Source of the DNA: Schnuerera sp. xch1
Lineage (GTDB): Bacteria > Bacillota > Clostridia > Tissierellales > Tepidimicrobiaceae
Assembly (NCBI RefSeq): GCF_019931165.1
Contig: NZ_JAIOUP010000009.1
Location: forward strand, 1 to 64,000
Length of the DNA: 64,000 nucleotides
Reading direction: 5' to 3'
The notes under the pieces were generated by a model that was given only the letters and a program-made list of their open reading frames with translations, searched no databases and was not told the origin of the DNA. Numbering within the stretch: the first letter of the stretch is position 1; every line of letters starts with the position of its first letter. The position numbers were made by a program, and so were the translations under genes. This document shows positions 29,962 through 38,371 of the stretch, one piece after another.

Positions 29962-30061
29962 TTTTATAAAGACAGATAAGGTAAAATATTTTACTAGACT
30001 AAAGGTAAGGAGGTGCACATTAGGTTAATAAGTTTATAAAAACCAAAGGGGGTAACTATTG

Positions 30062-33000
30062 ATGTTAAGAAACAGAAGAGTTTCAAAAGTGCTATCTCTA
30101 ATAATCGTTATGATTATGGTATTGGGAAGCTTTACATCGATTGTTAGCGCACAAGAGAACAAGATTAACTCAGCAAGGGTAGACCTAGAAGAAAAAGCAT
30201 CAATGAAGATTGAAGCTGACGTTAAGGATGACTTAGAAAAAGAAGGTCAGGCAGAAGTTTTAGTATATATGGAGGATCAGGTTGATACTAAGATGATTGC
30301 TAAAGCTACAAAATCTGCAGTATCAGAAAAGATGACCCCATATAATACTAGACTTGAAGTTAGGAAAGGTGTAGTAGAAGCTTTAAAGGACAAGGCAGAC
30401 TCAACTCAAACTAATCTGTTAAACTATCTAGAGCAAGAAAAGGAAAAAGGGAATGTAGAAGAATTTAAATCCTATCATTTAGTCAACATTGTATATGTAA
30501 AGGCTACAGAAGAAGTAATAGAAAACATATCCTATATGACAGAAGTAGGAAAGATCTACAAGAATAATACTTATCAAATGGACATATCCATAACTGACAG
30601 AGATGTACGATTAACATCTAAAGATATACAACAAGCATCTACAGAGCCAGAATGGAACATAACAAGAGTAGGAGCAGATCAGTCTTGGGACTTAGGAGTT
30701 GATGGAGCAGGTATAGTAGTGGGTTCTTTAGATTCAGGAGTGGATTGGACTCATCCAGCACTACATGATAAGTGGAGAGGGTATGATCCAAATACAGGAG
30801 AAACCGATCCATCTAAGAGCTGGTTTGACCCAGTATATGGAGCTAACTTGCCAGAGGATTCAGATAGCCATGGGACTCACGTAATGGGGACAATGGTTGG
30901 ACAAGAACCAGATGGAAGCAATCCGGTAGGTGTAGCACCAGGAGCAAAATGGATAACAGCAAGGGTATTTAATACAGCTGGTTCAACCACAGATAAGATT
31001 CTTTTAGATGCAGCAGAATGGATGTTGCACCCTGGAGGAGATTCAACAGCAGCACCAGATGCTGTTAATAATTCTTGGGGAGGACTCGATGGAATCGATG
31101 ACTGGTATAGAGATGCTGTAATAAATTGGAGATCAGCAGAGATATTCCCAGTATTCTCAGCAGGGAATCAGAGACCAGGGGAGCCAGAACCATGGCCAGG
31201 ATCAATATCATGTCCAGCAAACTATCCAGAGAGCTTTGCAGTAGCAGCAGTCAACCGAAATGATGAAAGAGCAAGCTTTTCAAAATTAGGTCCATCGCCA
31301 TATGATGAAACGCTAATTAAACCGAACATATCAGCACCTGGAGTAAACATATACTCATGTATACCAGGGGGATATACAAGCGGATACTCAGGCACATCAA
31401 TGTCAGCACCACATGTAACAGGAACGGTAGCATTGTTATTGTCAGCAAATGCTTCTTTAGCATTAGAAGACATAGAACAGATTCTATCAGAAACAGCAGA
31501 CCCATTAACAGATGATGAATATCCAGAATCACCAAACTTTGGATATGGATACGGTATGGTTAATGCATTTGAAGCAGTATCACAAGTAGCATCAGGTACA
31601 GGGATAATAGAAGGTAAGGTACTAAAAGAAGGAGAAGACCTAGAGGATTTAGTAATAGAACATGAGCAAGAGATAACTGAAGTATATGCAGGCTCAGAGA
31701 TAGAAATTGAAGCAAGAATAACAGATGACGTATCAGTAGTAGAAGCAGAATTATTGGTAAAACCAGAAGGTAAATCCTATTGGTTCTTAGTACCAATGGA
31801 TAGGATATCAGGGGATCATAAGGACGGTATTTATACAGGGACAATAACTCACGATATGCTCTTAGGAGATGGATTAGTATACAAGATAAGAGCAAGAGAC
31901 TATGCAGGAGAAGCGGTAGTAACACAAGATTATAACATAGATATAAATTTTGGTGTAGTTCCAGATGAATATACTCAAGGTTTTGAAGACAATGCTTTAG
32001 GTTGGACAATGGAGGGAGATTGGGAATGGGGACCAGCAGTAGCTGATTTCGATCCTGTTCCATATGAAGGAGAGAATCTTGCAGGTACAGTGCTTGGTGC
32101 AAATCATAGTAATAGTGCTGATGATTGGATGATAACTCCTCCAATAGATTTAAGAGATGATACGCTAGAAGCGGCAACATTAAGATTTAATCATTGGCTT
32201 AACACTTATCATGATTATGACTATGGTACAGTACTTGTAACCAATGATTATGGTGAAACATGGACACAAATAGGGCCAGAATATACAGGCGATCTATCCA
32301 ATTGGCAAGAAGTAGTAGTCAATCTTGAGGATTATATTGGTTCTACTAATCCAGTATTTGTAGCATTTAGATTTATATCCAATTCCTATACTCAAAGAGA
32401 GGGATGGTATATTGATAATGTTAGATTGGTAGGAGTGGATACGGAAGCTCCTGCAGCACCTTTAGATCTTAATGCAGAGGCGAATATAAGAGGAATCAAG
32501 TTAACTTGGGAACCTTCATCTGAAGGAGACTTAGATCACTATAACGTATATAGGGCAGAAACTGCAGGAGGCCCATATACTCTAGTATCTGAAGTAGCAA
32601 CCAATAAATTTGTAGATATGGAAGCTCCACATGATGTAGAACAATTCTATGTAGTAACTGCAGTTGATTTTTCAGCGAATGAAAGTTCATATTCCAATGA
32701 ATCAAGTGCAGTAGCTGTACCATATACAGAGTTATTTGGTACTGATTTTGAAAAAGACAATGGAGAATTTGTAACAGGAGTGACTGAAGGAACTGCTAAT
32801 GATTGGGAATGGGGAATTCCAACCTCTGGACCAAATGCAGCAGCTTCAGGAGAAAAATTATGGGCAACAAATCTTGATGGAGACTATACGGGAAATAACA
32901 ATTCATATATTGAATCTCCTGCTATAGAAATACCTGAAGATAATGATGTTGTATTAACATTTACTCATTGGTATGATTTTGAAGGAACAAGCACATTATG

Positions 33001-35539
33001 GGATTATGGTCAAGTAATGATCTCTAATGATGACGGAGAAACATGGGTAAACATTACACCAACAGAAGAAGGAAAATATGGTAGTCGAATACAAGAATGG
33101 TTTACTGAAGAGATATCATTAAATGAATATGCTGGAGACACTATAAAGATAAGATTTTTCTTCCATTCAGATGGGATTATCTATTATAGTGGTTGGTATG
33201 TAGATGATGTCTATGTAATGGCAGCAGCTCAAGAGGAAGAGCCAGAGATTAATCCAGAATCAGAGCATGGAATTGAACTTGAACCAAATCCAGAAGAATT
33301 AGCTAGAAGAGAGGATTATGTAGAACCAGCAGAACCAAGCTATAAAATAGAAAGAAGTAAAGTAGAAACAGACAATTATGAAACAGTATCAGATGAGGAA
33401 GTTGCAAACACACCTTTAGCAAGAGGTACTGGAATTCCAGTAGAAGAAGGTGTAATTACAGTACTAGAAACAGGTAGAAGCGTTAAAACAGATCCTGCTA
33501 CTGGTGAATACAGTATGAGAGTTCCTAAGGGAGATTATACTCTAAGAGCAGAAGCTTATGGATATTATGCAGAGGACGTAGAAGTTAGTGTAGATGAAGA
33601 CGAAATCGTAAGTGAAACATTCATACTAGATCCAAAACCTCGTGGAACGATTACAGGTACAGTATTTGATAGATACTATGGTGATCCAGCATCTAATGCT
33701 TTAATAACAGTAGTAGAGGATCCAAAGGTAGAGCCAGTTGTTGCAGATGAAGATGGTAACTTTACTATACCAGATATTATAGTGGGAACATATACATTAA
33801 AGGTAGTAGCAGATGGATTTGAACCAGGGGAATTTACTGTAGAAGTAGAAGATGAAGGAGTAACAGAAGTTGAACTAGGATTAAAGAGATTCGTAGGTTA
33901 TGAAGAAGAAATAATCTATGATGATGGAACTGCAGAAAATGCATTGGTATTAAACGAAGCACCAAATGGATTGGCAGTAAGATTTACACCAGATGAATAT
34001 GGAAAAGTAAAAGGTACCAACATATACCTCTGGGGTACTGATTGGCCAAGTCCAGGAGGAAATAGGTTAGGATTTACAATATATGATATAGATGAAAATG
34101 GCAATCCAGTACAGGTAGGAGATCCAATATTTATAGACGATTTAGTAAGAGGGGATTGGAACTATATAGATTTATCAAGCTTTGGATTCTCAACAGAAGA
34201 CGATTTCTATATATCAACAATACAAGATAAGCCAGGTACTAGTTGTCCAGGAACAGGAATAGACGAAGCATCTGAATACGCAGATAGATCATATATGAAC
34301 ATTGATGGAGAATTCCAATTAATATCATCCGAGGGCATAGTTGGAGGACTCATGATAAGAGCAGTCATGGAATATTCCGTATCAACTCCAGAAATAACAA
34401 ACCTTGAAGAGATAAACTATACAAACCAAGATAGTATAACTGTAGAAGGAACAGTTACAGCAGACGGTAAGGTCAATGTATATGTTAACGGAGAAAAGGT
34501 AACTTCTATAGATTCTGAGAATAAGATGTTTACAGCTGAAGTAGAATTACCAGAGGCAGAAAACACAATAATGGTAACAGCTGAAATGGATGGAGTAGAG
34601 ACAGAACCTTGCCCAGAGGTAACAGTAATAAAAGACCAAGTGCTACCAACATTGGAAGTAGAAAGACCACTAGATAATGCTAAGATCAATGAAGAGGTTG
34701 TCCATGTAGAAGGAAATGTAACTGACGATATTGGATTATCACAGCTATTAATAAATGAGAAGGAAGCAGAAGTAGATGAAGAAGGTAACTTCCACGAAAG
34801 ATTAATTGTAAATGAAGGTGAAAATTTAATCACTGTATCAGCAATTGACTTAGCAGGTAATGAAACAATTGTTGAGAGAACAGTATCTGTTGAATTAGGA
34901 GAACCTACTATTACAAATATCTTACCTGATGAAGATGTAGAACTTACAGCAGGAGATGAATTAGAAATAAGCTTTAATGCTCCTACAGGAGGTTCAGGAT
35001 ATTATAGGATACTGCTTCCATTTGGATCATCAGGTGACGATTTAGGAACTCCAATGCCTGAAACTGATGGAGTGTATTCAGCAACTTGGACAGTACCAGA
35101 AGGCTTAGTAGCAGCAGATCTACAAATTCAGGTAATATATGTAAGTGAACATGGAACTAAGGTATCAGAAATAGCTCCAGGAAGAGTGACCATTGTAGAT
35201 GATGAAGATGAAGAGACAGCTATTACTAATATTCAGCCAGAGAATGATGTAGAGCTTACAGCAGGTGATACATTGGATATTAGTTTTAATGCTCCAACTA
35301 GTGGAGAAGGATACTACAGAATATTACTTCCATTTGAAATGGCAGATAATAATGGAATTCCTATGACTGAAATATCAGAAGGATTATATGCTGAAACTTG
35401 GACAGTACCAACAGGACTAATAGCAGCCGATATGCAAGTTGAGGTTGTATTTATAGATAGTGACGGTACTAGAGTATCTGAAATAGCAGATGGAAGGGTA
35501 ACAGTAATAGAGGATACCAACAATATCCAGTTAATGTAG
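30062..35539 (+). CDS. giant secreted bacillopeptidase-F-like subtilisin (S8) with multi-domain tail
   Basis: 1825 aa from the ATG at 30062, nine bases after GGGGG (a TTG one codon earlier is less likely). Signal peptide 1-31; an inhibitor-I9-like propeptide to about 185; S8 protease about 200-510 with Asp224 (LDSGVDWTHP), His270 (DSHGTHVMG) and Ser446 (GTSMSAPHVTG). The tail has a choice-of-anchor-J/MAM-like domain (about 633-793), an FnIII domain (about 795-886), a second anchor-J domain (about 890-1056), two carboxypeptidase-regulatory-like domains (about 1127-1273), a beta domain, Ig-like domains (about 1443-1612), and two near-identical C-terminal repeats starting NILPDEDVELTAGD and NIQPENDVELTAGD. 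Like Bpr of Bacillus it likely degrades extracellular protein. No SLH anchor. Confidence 0.93.
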   Translation: MLRNRRVSKVLSLIIVMIMVLGSFTSIVSAQENKINSARVDLEEKASMKIEADVKDDLEKEGQAEVLVYMEDQVDTKMIAKATKSAVSEKMTPYNTRLEVRKGVVEALKDKADSTQTNLLNYLEQEKEKGNVEEFKSYHLVNIVYVKATEEVIENISYMTEVGKIYKNNTYQMDISITDRDVRLTSKDIQQASTEPEWNITRVGADQSWDLGVDGAGIVVGSLDSGVDWTHPALHDKWRGYDPNTGETDPSKSWFDPVYGANLPEDSDSHGTHVMGTMVGQEPDGSNPVGVAPGAKWITARVFNTAGSTTDKILLDAAEWMLHPGGDSTAAPDAVNNSWGGLDGIDDWYRDAVINWRSAEIFPVFSAGNQRPGEPEPWPGSISCPANYPESFAVAAVNRNDERASFSKLGPSPYDETLIKPNISAPGVNIYSCIPGGYTSGYSGTSMSAPHVTGTVALLLSANASLALEDIEQILSETADPLTDDEYPESPNFGYGYGMVNAFEAVSQVASGTGIIEGKVLKEGEDLEDLVIEHEQEITEVYAGSEIEIEARITDDVSVVEAELLVKPEGKSYWFLVPMDRISGDHKDGIYTGTITHDMLLGDGLVYKIRARDYAGEAVVTQDYNIDINFGVVPDEYTQGFEDNALGWTMEGDWEWGPAVADFDPVPYEGENLAGTVLGANHSNSADDWMITPPIDLRDDTLEAATLRFNHWLNTYHDYDYGTVLVTNDYGETWTQIGPEYTGDLSNWQEVVVNLEDYIGSTNPVFVAFRFISNSYTQREGWYIDNVRLVGVDTEAPAAPLDLNAEANIRGIKLTWEPSSEGDLDHYNVYRAETAGGPYTLVSEVATNKFVDMEAPHDVEQFYVVTAVDFSANESSYSNESSAVAVPYTELFGTDFEKDNGEFVTGVTEGTANDWEWGIPTSGPNAAASGEKLWATNLDGDYTGNNNSYIESPAIEIPEDNDVVLTFTHWYDFEGTSTLWDYGQVMISNDDGETWVNITPTEEGKYGSRIQEWFTEEISLNEYAGDTIKIRFFFHSDGIIYYSGWYVDDVYVMAAAQEEEPEINPESEHGIELEPNPEELARREDYVEPAEPSYKIERSKVETDNYETVSDEEVANTPLARGTGIPVEEGVITVLETGRSVKTDPATGEYSMRVPKGDYTLRAEAYGYYAEDVEVSVDEDEIVSETFILDPKPRGTITGTVFDRYYGDPASNALITVVEDPKVEPVVADEDGNFTIPDIIVGTYTLKVVADGFEPGEFTVEVEDEGVTEVELGLKRFVGYEEEIIYDDGTAENALVLNEAPNGLAVRFTPDEYGKVKGTNIYLWGTDWPSPGGNRLGFTIYDIDENGNPVQVGDPIFIDDLVRGDWNYIDLSSFGFSTEDDFYISTIQDKPGTSCPGTGIDEASEYADRSYMNIDGEFQLISSEGIVGGLMIRAVMEYSVSTPEITNLEEINYTNQDSITVEGTVTADGKVNVYVNGEKVTSIDSENKMFTAEVELPEAENTIMVTAEMDGVETEPCPEVTVIKDQVLPTLEVERPLDNAKINEEVVHVEGNVTDDIGLSQLLINEKEAEVDEEGNFHERLIVNEGENLITVSAIDLAGNETIVERTVSVELGEPTITNILPDEDVELTAGDELEISFNAPTGGSGYYRILLPFGSSGDDLGTPMPETDGVYSATWTVPEGLVAADLQIQVIYVSEHGTKVSEIAPGRVTIVDDEDEETAITNIQPENDVELTAGDTLDISFNAPTSGEGYYRILLPFEMADNNGIPMTEISEGLYAETWTVPTGLIAADMQVEVVFIDSDGTRVSEIADGRVTVIEDTNNIQLM

Positions 35540-35561
35540 TAAATAATATGTGATAAGGTAT

Positions 35562-35600
35562 AAAATAAGGACTCTGAGATAATCTCAGAGTCCTTATTTT
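35562..35600. terminator. perfect 19-bp-stem terminator after subtilase gene
   Basis: AAAATAAGGACTCTGAGAT is followed by one base and its exact complement. The T-rich 3' arm ends TTATTTTGATT. It works in principle in both directions. Confidence 0.92.
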
Positions 35601-35616
35601 GATTAGGGGACGGTAC

Positions 35617-35645
35617 TTGACTTTTATTTATAAGTAATATATAAT
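35617..35645 (+). promoter_or_regulatory. promoter whose -35 is supplied by the inverted repeat
   Basis: TTGACT (35617-35622), 17 bp, TATAAT (35640-35645). The TTGA of the -35 is the inner end of the left inverted repeat. The start point falls near 35652, so the message would begin almost at the GAGGAG ribosome binding site. Confidence 0.7.
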
Positions 35646-35667
35646 TCAACTGAGGAGTGTGAATAAG

Positions 35668-36384
35668 TTGCCAAGAACTGCTAGAGTAAAAGATATATAT
35701 GGAATTTATTATATTAATCAAGTAGGTACTGAAGATAGAGATCTTTTTTGTAATGATTTAGATAGAGATAAATTTTTATCTATTCTAAGGAGCTCCAAAA
35801 AAGTGAATGATTTTAAACTTTACGCTTATTGTGTTTCTGATTCAAATGAATATCATCTCGTTATTTGTGCTAATGGTTCTGATATTTCAAAGATAATGAA
35901 AGAGATTAATATCAAGTATGCCATGTATGTAAATTACTCAGCTCCCATATTTAAGGATAGATATAGAAGTGTATTGATTAGAGATGTAGATCATTTGATT
36001 TCAATATTAAATAAAATTCATGCTACTGAGGAGAAATGTAATAATAAATTTAATAGTTATTGTTTGTTTAATGATGGGTATATATGTGACAATAGTTTGT
36101 TGGATAAGATAGATTTTAATTCACTAACCGAGACTGATGATTGCTTGACTGAGATATCTGAATGTAAAGATTGCATTAAAACTCTAGAGGAAGGTTTAGA
36201 TAAGCTTAACGAAATAGCAGATTGTAAAGGGATTACTACAGAAGAACTAATGACTAATAAATCTTTAAGAAATGACCTAATAAGACAATTTAGGAGAAAT
36301 TCTACTTTATCTTTAAAAGAATTAGCAGAAATCTTTGGTGGTCTATCCGAATCTTCTATTTGCAAGATATTAAATTGTAATTAG
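35668..36384 (+). CDS. RAYT / Y1-transposase-like protein lacking the catalytic residues
   Basis: 238 aa from TTG at 35668, chosen because GAGGAG lies 10 nt upstream and the product then begins MPRTAR, the usual start of this family; a GTG at 35659 is the alternative. The fold signature is clear: GIYYINQVG, FKLYAYCVSDSNEYHLVI, IFKDRYRSVLI, and a C-terminal helix-turn-helix (LSLKELAEIFGGLSESSICKIL). But the family's His-x-His metal motif (NHVHLL) reads NEYHLV, and the nucleophilic Tyr region (usually RYIHQNP) reads NKIHATEE. Both the first His and the Tyr are therefore missing, so single-strand cleavage is not expected. The frame is intact, which may indicate a retained DNA-binding role. Confidence 0.82.
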   Translation: MPRTARVKDIYGIYYINQVGTEDRDLFCNDLDRDKFLSILRSSKKVNDFKLYAYCVSDSNEYHLVICANGSDISKIMKEINIKYAMYVNYSAPIFKDRYRSVLIRDVDHLISILNKIHATEEKCNNKFNSYCLFNDGYICDNSLLDKIDFNSLTETDDCLTEISECKDCIKTLEEGLDKLNEIADCKGITTEELMTNKSLRNDLIRQFRRNSTLSLKELAEIFGGLSESSICKILNCN

Positions 36385-36483
36385 TATTATATGATAAACT
36401 TAGAATTTTCATTTGGGGGCAATTGAATTTATTTTTACTAATACATTCAAGTACCGTCCCTTTAAAGTTATAGGAGGTATGTT

Positions 36484-37467
36484 ATGAATATTGAAGTTAA
36501 TATTAATTTAACAAACAATTTACAAAAAGATAATAGATTGGACGGTAATATAGTCTATGACATTATAGTAGTTGGTGGAGGCCCGGCAGGGCTTAGTGCA
36601 GCTTTATACTCAAGGAGAAAGGGTGCAAAGGTAGGGCTAATTGTTAAAGACGTTGGAGGTCAAGTAGTTAATACTTCCACTGTAGAAAATTATTTAGGCT
36701 ATTCATCCATAAGTGGGGAAGATCTTATGAAAAGATTTCAAGAACATGTTAACAACGTAGATGTTCCTATTTCTAAGTATTCTGCTGTTGAAGCGTTGCG
36801 AGTAGTAGAAGATTCACCTATAAAAGAGGTTCTTCTATCTGATGGTTCTTCATATAAAGCAAGATCAATTATTCTTGCTACTGGGAGTAGGTCCAGAAAA
36901 CTTAACGTTCCAGGAGAAGAAGAGTTTTTAGGTAAAGGTGTTGCATATTGTGCTATTTGTGATGGACCTTTGTTTGCAGGTACTGAAGTAATAATAGCAG
37001 GAGGAGGTAATTCTGCTGTGGAGGCAGCTATTGATTTAGCTAAAATTGCTAGTAAAGTAACTCTTGTACATCGAAGTCAATTTAGAGCAGATGAAATACT
37101 AATTGAACAACTAGAGAAGTTGGATAATGTAGATATTCATTTAAATACACAAATACAGGAGATTGTTGGCGAGAAAATGGTAACAGGAGTTAATGTATTA
37201 GATAAACTCGCAGGAGATGCTTATACTATACCTGCTAGCGGTGTATTTGTGGAAATTGGATATATACCAAATAGTGAGCAGTTCAAGGATGTTATTAAGT
37301 TAAATGACAGAAGAGAAATTGTTGTAGATAAATATGGGGAGACCAATGTTAAAGGAATATTTTCAGCTGGAGATGTTACTGATAGTGCGTACAAACAGAT
37401 TATTATAGCTGCTGCAGATGGAGCAAAGTGCGCTCTATCAGCTAATGGATATTTAAATACTTTATAA
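36484..37467 (+). CDS. thioredoxin-reductase-like FAD/NAD(P) flavoprotein
   Basis: 327 aa. FAD motif VVGGGPAGLSAALYSRRKGA follows a 25-residue N-terminal extension. The redox-active pair CAIC lies in YCAICDG near residue 156, the NAD(P) motif is IAGGGNSAVEAA, and the C-terminal FAD motif is GIFSAGDVTD. The HRRxxFRA signature of NADPH-specific reductases reads VHRSQFRAD, so the cofactor preference is uncertain. It resembles TrxB and the C-terminal part of AhpF. The next gene encodes a two-thioredoxin-fold protein of the type reduced by such enzymes, 24 bp downstream. Confidence 0.9.
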   Translation: MNIEVNINLTNNLQKDNRLDGNIVYDIIVVGGGPAGLSAALYSRRKGAKVGLIVKDVGGQVVNTSTVENYLGYSSISGEDLMKRFQEHVNNVDVPISKYSAVEALRVVEDSPIKEVLLSDGSSYKARSIILATGSRSRKLNVPGEEEFLGKGVAYCAICDGPLFAGTEVIIAGGGNSAVEAAIDLAKIASKVTLVHRSQFRADEILIEQLEKLDNVDIHLNTQIQEIVGEKMVTGVNVLDKLAGDAYTIPASGVFVEIGYIPNSEQFKDVIKLNDRREIVVDKYGETNVKGIFSAGDVTDSAYKQIIIAAADGAKCALSANGYLNTL

Positions 37468-37491
37468 AAAATTAGGAGGGTTATTATAAAA

Positions 37492-38138
37492 ATGTTAAAT
37501 GAAGATGCTAGAACACAATTAAAAGGGATATTTGAAGGAATGGATAAGGATGTAACCATAGTATTGTTTACGAAGAAAGAAGCATGTCTACATGTGAGGA
37601 AACACAATCATATATTGAGGAAATATATTCCATAAGTGAAAAACTACATTTAAAACTTTACGATATAAATGTAGATAAAGACTTAGCTAAAGAATATAAT
37701 GTTAGTCTGGTGCCAAGTATTATAATACTTGATGATAATGAGAATTATAAAGGTATAAAATTTAATGGAATACCTGCAGGTCATGAAATAAATTCATTAG
37801 TAACTTCTATACTTGAAGTTTCTGGTAAGTCAGAGCGTTTGACAGATAAAACCATAGAAAGGCTTAGCAACATTTCGAACCCTATAGATATAAAAGTCTT
37901 TGTTACACTTGGTTGTCCTCATTGTCCTGGAGCAGTAGGAAAAGCTCATAAATTAGCATTGGAGAATTCAAATATAAATGCGGAAATGATAGAAGCTGAA
38001 ACTTTCTTTGAGCTTTCTCAAAAATATAATGTATCTAGTGTTCCTAAAATAGTAATAAATGATAAGTATGAGTTCGTAGGAGATCAACCTCTTGATGTAT
38101 TCTTGGATAATATTGAGAAAGCAAATAAAAGAGCATAG
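37492..38138 (+). pseudogene. two-thioredoxin-fold disulfide oxidoreductase, frameshifted at the first CxxC
   Basis: A strong AGGAGGG site at 37474 and ATG at 37492 start a frame reading MLNEDARTQLKGIFEGMDKD and FTKKEAC, then the frame is lost and stops at 37635. The homologous sequence continues one frame over from about 37584 (STCEETQSYIEEIYSISEKL) to 38138. A single missing base inside the codons of the expected C-x-T-C motif explains this. The second domain is intact with FVTLGCPHCPGA and the cis-Pro segment SSVPKIV. The family is the PDO / AhpF-N-terminal / glutaredoxin-like type. It could be a true pseudogene, a sequencing error, or a shortened 184-aa protein from the ATG at 37584 that lacks a ribosome binding site. 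Confidence 0.8.
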
Positions 38139-38182
38139 AATAACAATGATTTTGGGAAAACTATTTATTCTAGGATAAGGAT

Positions 38183-38220
38183 GACGCCCTATTGATAGAG
38201 ATATCAATGGGGTGTTTTTT
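38183..38220 (+). terminator. intrinsic terminator of the thioredoxin-reductase operon
   Basis: GCCCTATTGAT pairs with ATCAATGGGGT (one G-U), followed by TGTTTTTT. Confidence 0.85.
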
Positions 38221-38294
38221 ATATGATGTTATTCAAATTTCTTATGTAAACGTATTGACTTAATATATAGAATATGATAAATAAAAAATATGGG

Positions 38295-38321
38295 CTAGCA
38301 CTCTATGCATAAGAGTGCTAA
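38295..38321 (+). promoter_or_regulatory. CIRCE operator (HrcA site) of htpG
   Basis: CTAGCACTC-N9-GAGTGCTAA, matching the CIRCE consensus TTAGCACTC-N9-GAGTGCTAA at all but the outermost base of the left arm. A TTGACT hexamer at 38255 with AT-rich -10 sequence near 38277 lies just upstream, so HrcA would block transcription close to the start site. Confidence 0.93.
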
Positions 38322-38371
38322 TGTAAGATGATATATATAATAAATTTTTACTTATAAAGGAGAGGTTTACT

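Larger units (their letters stand above)
29724..30061 (+). other. intergenic region between RND operon and subtilase gene
   Basis: It contains the twin terminator (29738-29775), about 150 bp of featureless AT-rich DNA, the subtilase promoter (29933-29961) with dyads in its spacer, a 14-bp palindrome GTAAAATATTTTAC at 29981-29994 in the leader, and an extra perfect Shine-Dalgarno-like AAGGAGGTG at 30007-30015, some 50 nt before the real one. No gene is evident. Confidence 0.6.
35606..36461. mobile_element. RAYT-like element bounded by perfect inverted repeats
   Basis: The 14-bp repeat GGGACGGTACTTGA (35607-35620, preceded by one more G) has an exact inverted copy TCAAGTACCGTCCC at 36447-36460. 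The repeats enclose a single transposase-like gene. The length of about 0.86 kb and the GGGGACGGT ends fit the small elements of REP-associated tyrosine transposases in Firmicutes. The right end lies 12 bp before the ribosome binding site of the next gene. No target duplication is visible. Confidence 0.8.

Noticed and set aside
30007-30037. Leader peptide before the subtilase
   Set aside because: A possible GTG start overlaps its own Shine-Dalgarno and would encode only about eight residues; support is too weak to list as a gene.
31560-32180. 206-codon open frame on the minus strand inside the subtilase gene
   Set aside because: Leu-rich shadow of the tail domains of the subtilase; no family resemblance or ribosome binding site. 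The same holds for the other minus-strand frames inside the surface genes (e.g. 5384-5878, 17992-18438).
37492-37635. Selenocysteine or programmed recoding at the CxxC of the disulfide oxidoreductase
   Set aside because: No in-frame TGA at the break, no slippery heptamer and no obvious SECIS hairpin; a plain one-base loss is simpler.
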